A DNA stretch of 45,196 nucleotides, taken from the NCBI GenBank assembly GCA_015228935.1, contig JADGCO010000028.1:1-45196 (forward strand), in the 5' to 3' direction. Origin of the DNA: Magnetococcales bacterium. Lineage in GTDB: Bacteria > Pseudomonadota > Magnetococcia > Magnetococcales > DC0425bin3. Below, piece by piece: positions 24,131 to 33,079 of the stretch. How positions within the stretch are numbered: the first letter of the stretch is position 1; every line of letters begins with the position of its first letter. Under the pieces are notes generated by a model, which was not told the origin of the DNA, searched no databases, and saw nothing but the letters and a program-made list of their open reading frames with translations. The translations under genes were made by a program, and so were the position numbers.

Positions 24131-27100
24131 GCTATGGCCATTTTACCGGCACCGAAATTGACCTGACCCAGGAACATCCGGGCCTGGTCATCCTGCTGGG
24201 ACGCAACGAGGCCGGCAAATCGACCCTGCGCGAGGCCATGGGGGATCTCCTGTTTGGCATTCCCGAACGAACCAGCCGCAATTTCATCCACAGCTACGAC
24301 ACCCTGCAAATCGGTGCCCACCTGCTCTCCAGCCGGGGTGAACAACTCGCCTTTCAACGGGTCAAACGCCGGGGCAATACCCTGCAAAACCCTGCCGGCA
24401 ATCCTCTGCCTGATGGCGCTTTGCTCCCCTTTCTGGGAGGGGCGGATCGGGAGTTGTTCAACAATCTGTTCGGACTCAGCCAGGACTCCTTGCGCACCGG
24501 CGGCAACCGGATGCTCGCCGCCGAAGGCCGCCTGGGTGAAATGATTTTTGGCGCAGCCGGCGGCATGCGGGATCTGGTGACCCTCCAGAAGGAACTCGAC
24601 GAGGAAGCCAGATCGATCTACACCAGCCGCAAACGCAGTGCCCTCCCTTTCTATCAGTCCCTGGATGCCTGGAATGATGCCCGCCGCCAGGTCAACCAGT
24701 TGCTGGTCGGAGCCGGCGAGTGGCAAGAGTTGCAGAAGGAACTGACCGCCGCCGAACAGGAACAGGGCCATATTCGCGATTCCTCCCGGCAGCTCACGGA
24801 GGCCAGAAATCGCCTGGAACGAATGCGCCGCATTTTTCCCCTGGCACGGGATCTGGCCCAGGTCCGGGCGGAGCTGCTCCAGGTGGCCACGGCACCTGAT
24901 TTGCCGGAAAGTACCCCGCAACGCCATCAACAAGCCCTGGAGCAGTTGCAACGCAGTCGTGAGCGCTATCGGGAACGGGAAACGGAACTCTCGGCACTTC
25001 AAAAAGAAATCGATGCCTTGCAGATCAACCAACCCCTGCTGGCCCATGCCGATGAAATCAAGGCGATTCATGAAGGGCGTGGCGCGGTTCTCAAAGCTCG
25101 CAAGGATTTACCGGGTCTGCTCGGTCTGCGCCAGCAGAGCGGTGAACGTCTGGAAAAACTGGCCCGCGATCTCAAGCAATCCTGGAGTGCCACAGAGGTG
25201 ATCCAAAAGGCACCCTCCGGGATGGACCTGGAGGAGGTCCAAAGCCTGATTGCCGCCTGGACCCGACTCGATACGGAAGAAAAACGCACCCGGGAACGGG
25301 TCCAGGAGGCCGCTGCCGACCTGCAACGTATCCAGGGAAAACTGGCCAATCTGACAGAACCCGCCGATCCAACTCCCCTGCGGCTGGTGGTGGAAAAAGT
25401 CCAGGCCCAGGGTGACCTGCCGGGACGTTTGCAGCAGGTCGAGGTGACCGTCGCCAACCTGGAACGGCGTCTTCAGGATGGCTTGGCCGGACTCACCTTC
25501 TGGAAGGGGGATGTGGAGCAGTTGGCCCGGATTCCGGTGCCTGTAGCAGCCACGTTGCACCGTTTCGAAAAAGAGTTCACAACCCTGACCCGCCGCATGG
25601 AAAAGGCCGAAGAACGCCTGAAAACCGCATCCCAACAACGCGACAAAGCCATCGATGCCCTGGCCAGACTCCACACCGATGCGACCATTCCCACCCCGGA
25701 AGCCATCGCCGAGGCCCGCCACATGCGGGATCGGTTTTGGCAAAAAATTCAGCGTTATCTGGTTGAAGGTCACTGGTTGGCGGATGATCCGGCCCCGGCC
25801 ATTCTGGCGGAACAGCATGTACGGGCACTGTTGGCTGCCGACCATCTGGCCGACCGGCGCGTCGTGGAGGCCACCCGCCTGGCCCGGCACGCTGCCCTGC
25901 AAGAGGAACTCGCCGTGGCCCAGCGCGACCTCACCCAGGCCGGCACGGAACTTCAGGCCACCCGCCAGGCTTTCGATACCCTGCTGACCCAATGGCGGCA
26001 GCAATGGAATTTTCTGGCTGGCGAGCCGGGTTGGCCCCCGGAAATGACCGCCTGGATGGGGCAACGCGAAGGCCTGCTGCGTCACCTGGAAAGCCTGCTC
26101 ACCGCCCGTGCTGAAGCCACGACCCTGCACCAGGAAATGGAAAAATCCCGGCAGGCGTTGCTGCAGGCGTTGGCCTCTCCGTCCCCCTTGCGCGACCAGT
26201 CTGCCCCTCTGTCCGCCATCCTCCAACACGCCCGGAGTGTGCTGGAAAGCCTGCAACAGGCAAACGCAACCTGGTCGGCTTTACAGACAGAGCAGGCGCG
26301 GTGTACCACCCTGCTGCAACGTGAAACCAGGCGCTTGGATGATGTGACCGAACGCCAGGAAAAATTGCAGGCCAGTTGGATCCTGGCCATGGACAATCTG
26401 GGTCTGGACGAAGGCACCTCGGCTGAAGCCGCCGGCGTGGCCCTGGCCATTTGGCGGGACATTCGCCAGGAGGCGGAAAAATGGCGCGATCTGGGCGAGC
26501 GGATTCAGGCCATTCGCCAGGATGAGGTGGATTACGCCCATTGGGTCGAAACCCTGGCCAGCAGCGTGTTTCCCGTGAGCGATAATGAATCGGCCCCGGA
26601 TAGCGCTAACAAGGATGTGCTTGTTAAGGCCCAAAAATTGTTCGATACCCTGGCATCGGACAGCGAACAAGCACGCCGCAAACAAGATCTGCACCGCCGC
26701 GCCACCAAAACCGCCACCGCCAGCCAGGAAGCCGCCACCGAAATGGCCAAGGCCTCAACCACCCTCCAGGCTTTGCAGGAGCAGGCCGGCGCACCCACCC
26801 TGGATGAACTCGCCGCACGGATCGAACAGGCAGAACGCAAGCGCATTCTGCGCCACCGGGAACAGGAGCTGACCGGGCGGATTGTCAGCGAGGCCGATGG
26901 TGCCACCCTGGAGCAAGCACTGGCGGAAACAGCCGGCATGGATCCAGACCAGATCAGGGCCGAAATCGATCAACTTTCCCAAAGTCTGGAAGCACTCCTT
27001 TCGGCCAGCGCCCAGGCCGGCGAACGAGTCCAGGAGCTGCGTACCCGCCTGGGAGAGCTGACCAAAGGCCGAGGCGCTGCCGTGGCCAATCAGGAAGTCA

Positions 27101-27645
27101 GCAACGCCCAGACCCTGTTGCGCCAACATGCCCAACGCTGGATGGTGTTGCGCACGGCAGCCTTTCTTCTGAAAACAGGCATTGACCACTATCGCCAGGA
27201 ACGCCAGGGTCCGATCCTGGCACGGGCCGGTCACTTGTTTCGCCTGCTCACCTGCAACCGCTTTGCCGGCTTTCGTGCCGAATATGACCAGAAAGAGACC
27301 CCGATCCTCTTCGGTCTGCGCGACGACCACACCACCTGCCCGGTTGCCGGCATGAGCGATGGCACCCAGGATCAACTCTATCTCGCTCTGCGCCTGGCCA
27401 TCATCGAAGAGTATGGCCAACTCAACGAACCCCTGCCCTTCATCGCCGACGATCTGTTTGTCAATTTTGACGATCAACGGTCCCGTGCAGGTTTCGATGT
27501 CCTGCTGCAATTGGCCCGTTCAACACAAATCCTGTTCCTGACTCACCACGACCATCTGGCAGAATTGGCCAAACAACAGGGGGGAGAACAGGTTGCCATC
27601 AGGCAGATAGGATCAACTGGACAGAATCGGGATCAAAATACGTAG
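24103..27645 (+). CDS. yhaN: YhaN-like AAA ATPase (SbcC/Rad50-like)
   Basis: A 1180-residue SMC-like ATPase. Walker A is GRNEAGKST (33-41) in an N-terminal half-domain that continues GMRDLVTLQKELDEEARSIY. About 800 residues of Glu/Gln/Arg-rich coiled coil follow. The C-terminal half holds the signature-like GMSDGTQDQLYLALRLAI, Walker B (PLPFIADDLFVNFDD) and the H-loop region (ILFLTHHDHLAELA). There is no clear CXXC zinc hook, consistent with YhaN rather than SbcC. It should pair with the YhaO-like nuclease encoded just before it. The start at 24103 overlaps the micro-ORF stop. Confidence 0.9.
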   Translation: MRIQRLLLTRYGHFTGTEIDLTQEHPGLVILLGRNEAGKSTLREAMGDLLFGIPERTSRNFIHSYDTLQIGAHLLSSRGEQLAFQRVKRRGNTLQNPAGNPLPDGALLPFLGGADRELFNNLFGLSQDSLRTGGNRMLAAEGRLGEMIFGAAGGMRDLVTLQKELDEEARSIYTSRKRSALPFYQSLDAWNDARRQVNQLLVGAGEWQELQKELTAAEQEQGHIRDSSRQLTEARNRLERMRRIFPLARDLAQVRAELLQVATAPDLPESTPQRHQQALEQLQRSRERYRERETELSALQKEIDALQINQPLLAHADEIKAIHEGRGAVLKARKDLPGLLGLRQQSGERLEKLARDLKQSWSATEVIQKAPSGMDLEEVQSLIAAWTRLDTEEKRTRERVQEAAADLQRIQGKLANLTEPADPTPLRLVVEKVQAQGDLPGRLQQVEVTVANLERRLQDGLAGLTFWKGDVEQLARIPVPVAATLHRFEKEFTTLTRRMEKAEERLKTASQQRDKAIDALARLHTDATIPTPEAIAEARHMRDRFWQKIQRYLVEGHWLADDPAPAILAEQHVRALLAADHLADRRVVEATRLARHAALQEELAVAQRDLTQAGTELQATRQAFDTLLTQWRQQWNFLAGEPGWPPEMTAWMGQREGLLRHLESLLTARAEATTLHQEMEKSRQALLQALASPSPLRDQSAPLSAILQHARSVLESLQQANATWSALQTEQARCTTLLQRETRRLDDVTERQEKLQASWILAMDNLGLDEGTSAEAAGVALAIWRDIRQEAEKWRDLGERIQAIRQDEVDYAHWVETLASSVFPVSDNESAPDSANKDVLVKAQKLFDTLASDSEQARRKQDLHRRATKTATASQEAATEMAKASTTLQALQEQAGAPTLDELAARIEQAERKRILRHREQELTGRIVSEADGATLEQALAETAGMDPDQIRAEIDQLSQSLEALLSASAQAGERVQELRTRLGELTKGRGAAVANQEVSNAQTLLRQHAQRWMVLRTAAFLLKTGIDHYRQERQGPILARAGHLFRLLTCNRFAGFRAEYDQKETPILFGLRDDHTTCPVAGMSDGTQDQLYLALRLAIIEEYGQLNEPLPFIADDLFVNFDDQRSRAGFDVLLQLARSTQILFLTHHDHLAELAKQQGGEQVAIRQIGSTGQNRDQNT

Positions 27646-27748
27646 AAAGTCTCCCGTAATACCACTGATCGACCCATTCCCACACAATCCCAACAGGCCA
27701 ATCTTCAAGATAAATTCGATAGAATTAAACAAAAAATCCACAAGACTG

Positions 27749-29149
27749 TTACTCGAGGGCAAGACATTTGTTGTCAATATTTGATTCATCCTTGTCAGGA
27801 ACAGGTTCTATCACTTGCTTTGTTACGAAATCCAACATAAAGTCGCGAAATTTTGCGTTCCAAATATCGCCATGACCATCGATTATTTTTTTATCGGCTG
27901 TAATAACCAGGTATGGAAAATGATCCCTTCCCTGGGGATTGCCAAGCCATTCAAGAGTGCCACCATAAAATTCGGCTTGCGGCAGTTGTCTGGTCGATAC
28001 ATGTGGTTGCACCTTCAAGTTGGCAACTCTTTTTTGTGCTGCCTCGAACTGTCTCTCATGATGCTTTGATTCGACTTGAGTCTCTTTTGATAAAAGCCTG
28101 TGCGTTTGATAGCGCCCCAGATGGCCGACTGTTTTAAAAACAGTCTCGCGCTCACCCGGGTGAGGTGCCGACTGGGTCAACGTATAAAAACGACCCAGCG
28201 GAAACGCATATTTAGTCGCATAGTCCGTTTCTGAAGTGACTATCGCCAGAATTGGGCGTTGTTTTTCAGAGTAACAACGTGTATTCCCAACCTGCCAGAG
28301 GGGTTCATAGGCAGCACCCTCGAACGCCGGATTCACTAACAAAATGAAGTCACCAAAACTTTTCGCCATTCGATAATGACGATCAGGTCGAATTTGCAAA
28401 GCACGCCCCATCAGCTCGCTGTGAAGCGCATGATACATGATAAGCCCACCAAAACTATGCCCGATCAGCACAAGCTGGGTTTGATCCGGGCCGGCAAGCC
28501 GGTCACTTGAATCCCAATTATTGCAATAGCTCCTGAATTGATTCAGTTCCATCAACAACTGTTTGGCTGATCTGTCCCCGACACGTTCAGCCGCATTTTT
28601 ACGTGTCCAAAACGTTAAATTTTCCAGAATTGGCAGGGAGAGAGATGCCCCTCTCCAACCCAGATACACTCCAACCACCTTGCGAGATTTTCGCCCATCG
28701 ATACTTTTGGCGACTCTCTCGTTCATGTCCAGATCCTTGAGAAGCATGTGAAAATGCTTCACATTATCATCATTTTGATCGGCATTGTGTTTCCATCCGT
28801 GCGCAAATACCACGATCAATAATTCTTCATTTTTCTGTTCATGGTACTTTCGAAGCCTATGGAGCAGATTATCCTTCTGTCGTACATCCTGGAACCATCC
28901 CTGGTCATCAAATTCAACATACCCAACAACATATTCATATTCTTTGCCATCATCCTTATACGTGCAGACCTCAAAGTTTGACTGTTGCACTTCACCCGAC
29001 TGTTGCACTTCACCTGGGTACAAACACCTTTCTTCCTTGGGAAGAGAAGCGTCGGTTACTGGGCGATACGACTTGTCAGAAACACAAGAACTGAAAAGAA
29101 ATGTCAGACCGAACATGAAAAAGCCTCTCACCACCATGTAACCATTCAT
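27749..29149 (-). CDS. Putative lipoprotein with alpha/beta-hydrolase (lipase-like) motif
   Basis: A 466-residue protein not assigned to a named family. The N-terminal hydrophobic segment FMFGLTFLFSSC ends in a plausible but imperfect lipobox with Cys22. FAHGWKHNAD (near 116) could supply the oxyanion hole. LVLIGHSFGGLIMYHAL contains a GxSxG nucleophile elbow at Ser232, and a late histidine around residue 430 might complete a triad. A short duplicated GEVQQS occurs near residue 46. Base composition is visibly lower in GC than the flanking genes, hinting at acquisition by transfer. An AAGGG lies before the ATG at 29149. Esterase or lipase activity at the envelope is inferred only. Confidence 0.65.
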   Translation of the reverse strand: MNGYMVVRGFFMFGLTFLFSSCVSDKSYRPVTDASLPKEERCLYPGEVQQSGEVQQSNFEVCTYKDDGKEYEYVVGYVEFDDQGWFQDVRQKDNLLHRLRKYHEQKNEELLIVVFAHGWKHNADQNDDNVKHFHMLLKDLDMNERVAKSIDGRKSRKVVGVYLGWRGASLSLPILENLTFWTRKNAAERVGDRSAKQLLMELNQFRSYCNNWDSSDRLAGPDQTQLVLIGHSFGGLIMYHALHSELMGRALQIRPDRHYRMAKSFGDFILLVNPAFEGAAYEPLWQVGNTRCYSEKQRPILAIVTSETDYATKYAFPLGRFYTLTQSAPHPGERETVFKTVGHLGRYQTHRLLSKETQVESKHHERQFEAAQKRVANLKVQPHVSTRQLPQAEFYGGTLEWLGNPQGRDHFPYLVITADKKIIDGHGDIWNAKFRDFMLDFVTKQVIEPVPDKDESNIDNKCLALE

Positions 29150-29575
29150 ATAAAACCCTTAACAATGGACGACATAAAAAGGGCAGTATTATTCAAGCAA
29201 TCGCATTGGCTTTCCCTATAACTTTCCTTATAACTGGTGTAGGTACATGGTAATCATTCCCTCCGCCCCCTGTCAAGCCCTTCTGTGCTGCAACAAAAAT
29301 TATTTTCTTCCTGCGTTTTTTCCTGTATAAACTAATAATTTTATTGATAATCTTACGGTTTCCATGCAGATATAAAAATGGCCGAAGGAGCGGCAAGGAA
29401 GCAAATCAGGCAACTATATCAGTTGTCGAATGGAAAAAATGATCCTCGGTGTCCGGCAAGTCCACGAGGGATCGAATGGCTATGAAAACAACGTATCAAT
29501 AATATTCCCTATGGAGAAAAATTTCTGCTATCCTATGATGAAGGAATATCGCTACTTGTTGCCAGGAGGGAATCC
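29150..29575. other. AT-rich intergenic region
   Basis: About 425 bases between divergent genes. It is AT-richer than average; I see no convincing gene, tRNA or strong hairpin. A minus-strand open frame of 67 codons at 29193-29396 has no family features. Promoters for both flanking genes are expected here, but none stands out. Confidence 0.55.
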
Positions 29576-30388
29576 ATGTCTCAATCCCTGACCATCGATG
29601 ATATCTGGAAACTGTTCGAGGAAACCAATCGACTCTTCAAAGAGTCGGAAGCCAAGTTCAAGAAAGAATCAGAAGCCAGAGCCAAGGAAGCAGAAGCCAG
29701 AGCCAAGGAAGCAGAAGCCAGAGCCAAGGAAGCAGAAGCCAAGTTCAAAAAAGAATCAGAAGCCAGAGCCAAGGAAGCAGAAGCCAAGTTCAAAAAAGAA
29801 TCAGAAGCCAGAGCCAAGGAAGCCGAAGCCAGGTCCAGAGAACTGGAGCGTGACCTCCAGGAAACCAGACGAATCCTGAGAGAAAACAGTGCCGAAACTG
29901 AAAGGCAAATGAAGGAAAGCAGTGCCGAAACCGACCGAAAGATCAAGGAGGTTTCAATTCAGATTGGCCGGTTGGGTGGTCGTTGGGGAGAGTTTGTCGA
30001 AGGTCTGGTGGCCCCGGCCTGTGAAACCATGTTCATGGAGCGCGGTATTCCTGTCCATAAAGTACATCCACGCACCAAGGCATCTCTGCCCGGCAATCGC
30101 CACATGGAAATCGACCTGCTTGTGATCAACGACACAGCCATCGTGGCCGTGGAAGTGAAAAGCGAATTGAAGGTGGAAGATGTCCGGCATCATACGGACA
30201 GACTGGTTGAATTCAAGGAATTTTATCCGGAATATGCCAACAGACGCATCATGGGTGCGGTAGCCGGAATCGTGATTGGCCAGGGTGTGGAACAGTTTGC
30301 CATGAAGCAGGGTCTGTTTGTCATCGTCCAATCCGGTGACTCCGTTCGTCTGGCCAACGATGCGGCTTTCCAACCCAGAATCTGGTAA
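29576..30388 (+). CDS. Coiled-coil protein with C-terminal PD-(D/E)XK nuclease-like domain
   Basis: A 270-residue protein. After a short N-terminus (LTIDDIWKLFEETNRLF) residues 22-90 are a long helix built of heptads KEAEARA and KFKKESE repeated about ten times. A further helical part (RELERDLQETRRILREN) follows. From about residue 130 comes a globular domain: GRLGGRWGEFVEGLVAPA, then EIDLLVINDTAIVAVEVKS, which holds the Asp and ExK elements of the PD-(D/E)XK fold. This layout matches uncharacterised DUF3782-like proteins with restriction-endonuclease-type domains. A clear AGGAGG lies upstream of the ATG at 29576. The substrate is unknown; no methyltransferase or other defence gene is adjacent. 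Confidence 0.75.
   Translation: MSQSLTIDDIWKLFEETNRLFKESEAKFKKESEARAKEAEARAKEAEARAKEAEAKFKKESEARAKEAEAKFKKESEARAKEAEARSRELERDLQETRRILRENSAETERQMKESSAETDRKIKEVSIQIGRLGGRWGEFVEGLVAPACETMFMERGIPVHKVHPRTKASLPGNRHMEIDLLVINDTAIVAVEVKSELKVEDVRHHTDRLVEFKEFYPEYANRRIMGAVAGIVIGQGVEQFAMKQGLFVIVQSGDSVRLANDAAFQPRIW
29650..29840 (+). repeat. 21-bp-based heptad repeat tract
   Basis: Units like GCCAAGGAAGCAGAAGCCAG recur every 21 bases. They are interleaved with AAGTTCAAAAAAGAATCAGA blocks, forming 45-bp compound units. The repeat encodes heptads, so copy number can vary in frame and lengthen the coiled coil by whole helical turns. Confidence 0.85.
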
Positions 30389-30413
30389 TTATTATTCGCC
30401 TCGGTACAAACGA

Positions 30414-30450
30414 CAAGGCGGGCTGGATTGAACCAGCCCGCCTTGTTTTT
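30414..30450 (+). terminator. Intrinsic terminator after the PD-(D/E)XK-like gene
   Basis: A perfect 13-bp stem, CAAGGCGGGCTGG and CCAGCCCGCCTTG, with a six-base loop, is followed immediately by TTTTT. It lies 25 bases after the stop codon. Confidence 0.92.
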
Positions 30451-30469
30451 GTGACACATGACGCACCAT

Positions 30470-30508
30470 GACTCCGTGACCCCTCAAGATTCGGGGAGCC
30501 ACGGAGCC
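30470..30508. terminator. Imperfect hairpin downstream of the first OmpA gene
   Basis: The arms GACTCCGTGACCCC and GGGGAGCCACGGAGCC pair imperfectly around a nine-base loop, 23 bases after the stop of the minus-strand OmpA-like gene. No T-run follows on the minus strand; ATTTT follows on the plus strand. A termination role is possible but weak. Confidence 0.35.
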
Positions 30509-30531
30509 ATTTTGCATCCATCTACCGGGAA

Positions 30532-31380
30532 TTACCGAACTTCTTTCAACTCCACGCGGCGATTTTCTGCCTGGCCGGCGGGTTTTTTATTGTCTGCGAG
30601 GGGGTGTGTGGCACCGAACCCCTTGGCCGACAAACGGCCAGCGGGAATGCCGTGTTTCACCAGATAGTCCTGCACGGCCTTGGCCCGTTTTTCGGAGAGG
30701 GGTCCGTTCAGTTTGGGGCCGCCCCGGCTGTCCGTATGTCCCTGGATCTGGAATTTGAGACCCGGGTTTGCCTGCAACACCTTGACCACTTCATTCAGGG
30801 ATGCATGTGCGCTGGCAGGAATGTCCCAACGTGCGGTCTGGAAGTTGACATTCTTGATCACCCAGCACCCTTCTGAAGTGACAGATGCACCCTTGAGTGT
30901 ATCCGGGCACTTGTCAAGTCTGTCCACAACGCCATCACCATCGCTATCGACATCCAATGGACAACCACGACTGTCTACTTTTGTGCCACGCGGCGTATCG
31001 GGACATTGATCCCGTTTGTCGGGGACACCATCACCATCGGAATCACGATCAGGCTCAATCCCGCGGGCAACAGGCGCGGCAGGCTCCGGCTCTCTCACCG
31101 GGCACCCCTTGGCATCCACCTTCGTTCCCTTCGGGGTATCGGGACACTGATCGGTTCCATCGGGAACACCATCGCCATCACTATCTCGCCAGGACTCTTC
31201 ACCGAAGTAGACCTGGGTTCCAACAGTTGACAAGGGACGGGCACCCTTCTGTGGGTGCCACTGCGGCCAACCCTGCGACATCCAGCCCTCTTGCAGCGGA
31301 CCTGCCACGGACAAATCAGACCCCAGAACCAGGGAAAACACGCCCAAGCCGAGGACCGCCGAGTATTTCAACAGTTTCAT
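30532..31380 (-). CDS. OmpA-family protein with thrombospondin type 3 repeats (paralogue 1)
   Basis: A 282-residue predicted outer-membrane or periplasmic protein. The signal peptide MKLLKYSAVLGLGVFSLVL ends near SVAG. An N-terminal motif (EGWMSQGWPQWHPQKG...GTQVYFGEE) precedes three calcium-binding TSP3-like repeats (DSDGDGVPDGTDQCPDTPKG and kin, residues about 60-150). The C-terminal OmpA domain binds peptidoglycan: IQGHTDSRGGPKLNGPLSEK, RAKAVQDYLV and ENRRVEL. It probably links the outer membrane to peptidoglycan. The ATG at 31380 is preceded by GGAGGAGAG, a strong ribosome-binding site. It is paralogous to the next gene and in the same direction. Confidence 0.88.
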   Translation of the reverse strand: MKLLKYSAVLGLGVFSLVLGSDLSVAGPLQEGWMSQGWPQWHPQKGARPLSTVGTQVYFGEESWRDSDGDGVPDGTDQCPDTPKGTKVDAKGCPVREPEPAAPVARGIEPDRDSDGDGVPDKRDQCPDTPRGTKVDSRGCPLDVDSDGDGVVDRLDKCPDTLKGASVTSEGCWVIKNVNFQTARWDIPASAHASLNEVVKVLQANPGLKFQIQGHTDSRGGPKLNGPLSEKRAKAVQDYLVKHGIPAGRLSAKGFGATHPLADNKKPAGQAENRRVELKEVR

Positions 31381-31672
31381 CTCTCCTCCTTCATTTTTTT
31401 TTTGTTGCAAAATTTCATTTTAATTTTCAGAAAGCCGAACCACGCCACCCTGTCAACAAGCCATTCTGGCTTGCTCAGAAAAGCCGAAGCGAGACTTTAT
31501 ACCATTTTTTCAACCGATTTCCATACCAAAAACACACTTTGGCCCGTTTGCAGACAAAGAGATTCGAGTTCTGGCGCAACTGCCTTGGTAAAACCCGGAA
31601 TTCGATGTCTGACGAAAGCCGCATCGGATCGATCCATTGCTTCTCGGACCAATCCGGTGGTGCTTCGTCGTA

Positions 31673-32464
31673 TTACGGAGTCTGTCTCAGTTCCACCCGG
31701 CGATTCATGGCCCGACCGGTTTGGGTGGAATTGTCCGCAATGGGATGGCTGGCACCGTATCCTTTTGTCGTCAGACGATCTTTGGGAATACCGCGCTTGA
31801 CCAGGAAGGCCTTGACTGCCTCGGCCCGTTTATTGGAGAGCCTCCGATTGATCTTGTCCGTGCCCTGACTGTCCGTATGTCCCTGAATTTCAAAATTCAT
31901 CCCGGGATTTTCTTTCAGCACCCGAACGACACTTTGCAGGGAGCTGTAGGCACTGACCGGAATTTCCCAGCGATTGGTCCGGAAATCGACATCCTTGATC
32001 ACCCAACATCCTTCGGAAGTGACGGAGACACCTTTTGGGGTATCCGGACATTTATCCTGGTCGTTATTGACCCCATCGCCATCGGAGTCAAGAATGCATC
32101 CGAAGGAATCCACCTTGACACCCAGCGGGGTATGGGGACATTGGTCCTTGTCGTTCGGGACACCATCCATATCTTCATCCACGGGGCACCCTTTTGCATC
32201 CACGCGCAAGGCTTTCATTGTGTTGGGACATTCATCGTCCTCATCCGGAACCCCGTCGCCGTCACTGTCGATGGGACCTTCCTGGCCAAAAAAGAGTTGG
32301 GTGCCGGTCCTGGCAAAAGGATGTTCGCCCCGCAGAGTATGCCATTGTGCCCACCCTTCAGAGGACCAGCCTTCCGCTTCTTGTTCGCCAGCCTTGGCCG
32401 GGCCGGTTCCGAGGATCAGACACAAGATTCCCAGCCGGATAATGGTCAAATAAATTGATTTCAT
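31673..32464 (-). CDS. OmpA-family protein with thrombospondin type 3 repeats (paralogue 2)
   Basis: A 263-residue paralogue of the preceding protein. After the signal peptide (LTIIRLGILCLILGTGPAKA) comes the same unnamed motif, EGWSSEGWAQWHTLRGEHPF and GTQLFFGQEG. TSP3 repeats (DSDGDGVPDEDDECPN, DEDMDGVPNDKDQCPHTP, DSDGDGVNNDQDKCPDTPKG) follow, and then an OmpA C-terminal domain (FEIQGHTDSQGTDKINRRLS, NRRVEL). A conserved GVSVTSEGCWVIKDVDF-type linker joins the two in both proteins. An AGGAGG precedes the ATG at 32464. The gap to paralogue 1 is about 290 bases without a gene, so they are probably separately transcribed. Confidence 0.88.
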   Translation of the reverse strand: MKSIYLTIIRLGILCLILGTGPAKAGEQEAEGWSSEGWAQWHTLRGEHPFARTGTQLFFGQEGPIDSDGDGVPDEDDECPNTMKALRVDAKGCPVDEDMDGVPNDKDQCPHTPLGVKVDSFGCILDSDGDGVNNDQDKCPDTPKGVSVTSEGCWVIKDVDFRTNRWEIPVSAYSSLQSVVRVLKENPGMNFEIQGHTDSQGTDKINRRLSNKRAEAVKAFLVKRGIPKDRLTTKGYGASHPIADNSTQTGRAMNRRVELRQTP

Positions 32465-32558
32465 CTTGGCCTCCTGATTTTCTTTCCACTTCGCAACTCA
32501 ACCCGATTCCCGGAATCGATATAAATTCCCGGCAATATATGTACACCCATATTGCCAT

Positions 32559-32594
32559 AAAAAAAGGGACTGGACCATGGTCCAATCCCTTTTG
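32559..32594 (-). terminator. Intrinsic terminator of the Gly/Trp-rich gene
   Basis: Read on the minus strand, a stem built around TGGACCATGGTCCA with flanking AAAGGGA and TCCCTTT arms (one mismatch) is followed by a run of T. It lies about 57 bases after the gene's stop. Confidence 0.85.
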
Positions 32595-32650
32595 AAAGCT
32601 ACAGGAGTCACAATTTCTGTCTGTGGCTCATGGCTGTCTGGTCACCCTGG

Positions 32651-32926
32651 TCACCACCAACCCCAGGGACCACCACCCCAACCGTTGCCCCAGCCACCAC
32701 CCCAACCACCATTCCAACCACCATTCCAACCACCCCAACCATGGCCAGGACCGCCACCCCAGTAACCGGGACCACCGCCCCAGTAGCCAGGACCGCCTCC
32801 CCAGCCATAATTACCCCAACCATAGCCTGGACCACCACCCCACCAGGCTTCGCTGGAACCAGGAGTTGCCATTGTTCCCATGGCGAGCATGGCTGCAACA
32901 CCCAGCACGGCAATGGACTTTTTCAT
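32651..32926 (-). CDS. Secreted Gly/Trp-rich protein, possibly sulfur-globule-protein-like
   Basis: A 91-residue protein. The signal peptide MKKSIAVLGVAAMLAMGTMA is followed by EAWWGGGPGYGWGNYGWGG and repeats of GGGPGYWGGG and GGWNGGW up to a WGWW end. The mature part is almost only Gly, Trp, Tyr, Asn and Pro. The composition, with an AWWGG opening, recalls sulfur globule proteins and other structural envelope proteins, but the match is by composition only. An AAGGAGGG precedes the ATG at 32926, and a clear terminator follows. The strong signals suggest high expression. Confidence 0.6.
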   Translation of the reverse strand: MKKSIAVLGVAAMLAMGTMATPGSSEAWWGGGPGYGWGNYGWGGGPGYWGGGPGYWGGGPGHGWGGWNGGWNGGWGGGWGNGWGGGPWGWW

Positions 32927-33079
32927 GATTTCCCTCCTTACGCTGCTGAAGAAAAAAACGCACACGTTTTTTCATATACCCAAGGAGACCCGTCCATGGC
33001 AAGCCATTTTTTTACACTCAATGTTTCCAATCCAAACAACGATGTGCTATGATCTTGCGAACATTCAATGGAGGCTGTC

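Noticed and set aside
25108-26256. 382-codon minus-strand open frame inside yhaN
   Set aside because: It lies opposite the coiled-coil part of the YhaN-like ATPase; Gly/Gln-rich shadow sequence without features.
29193-29396. 67-codon minus-strand frame in the AT-rich gap
   Set aside because: No convincing start context or family features; consistent with chance in AT-rich sequence.
32953-32972. AAAAAACG/CGTTTTTT mini-hairpin upstream of the Gly/Trp-rich gene
   Set aside because: Eight mostly A/T base pairs could form by chance. It is upstream of the gene and no gene ends there, so I do not call a terminator.
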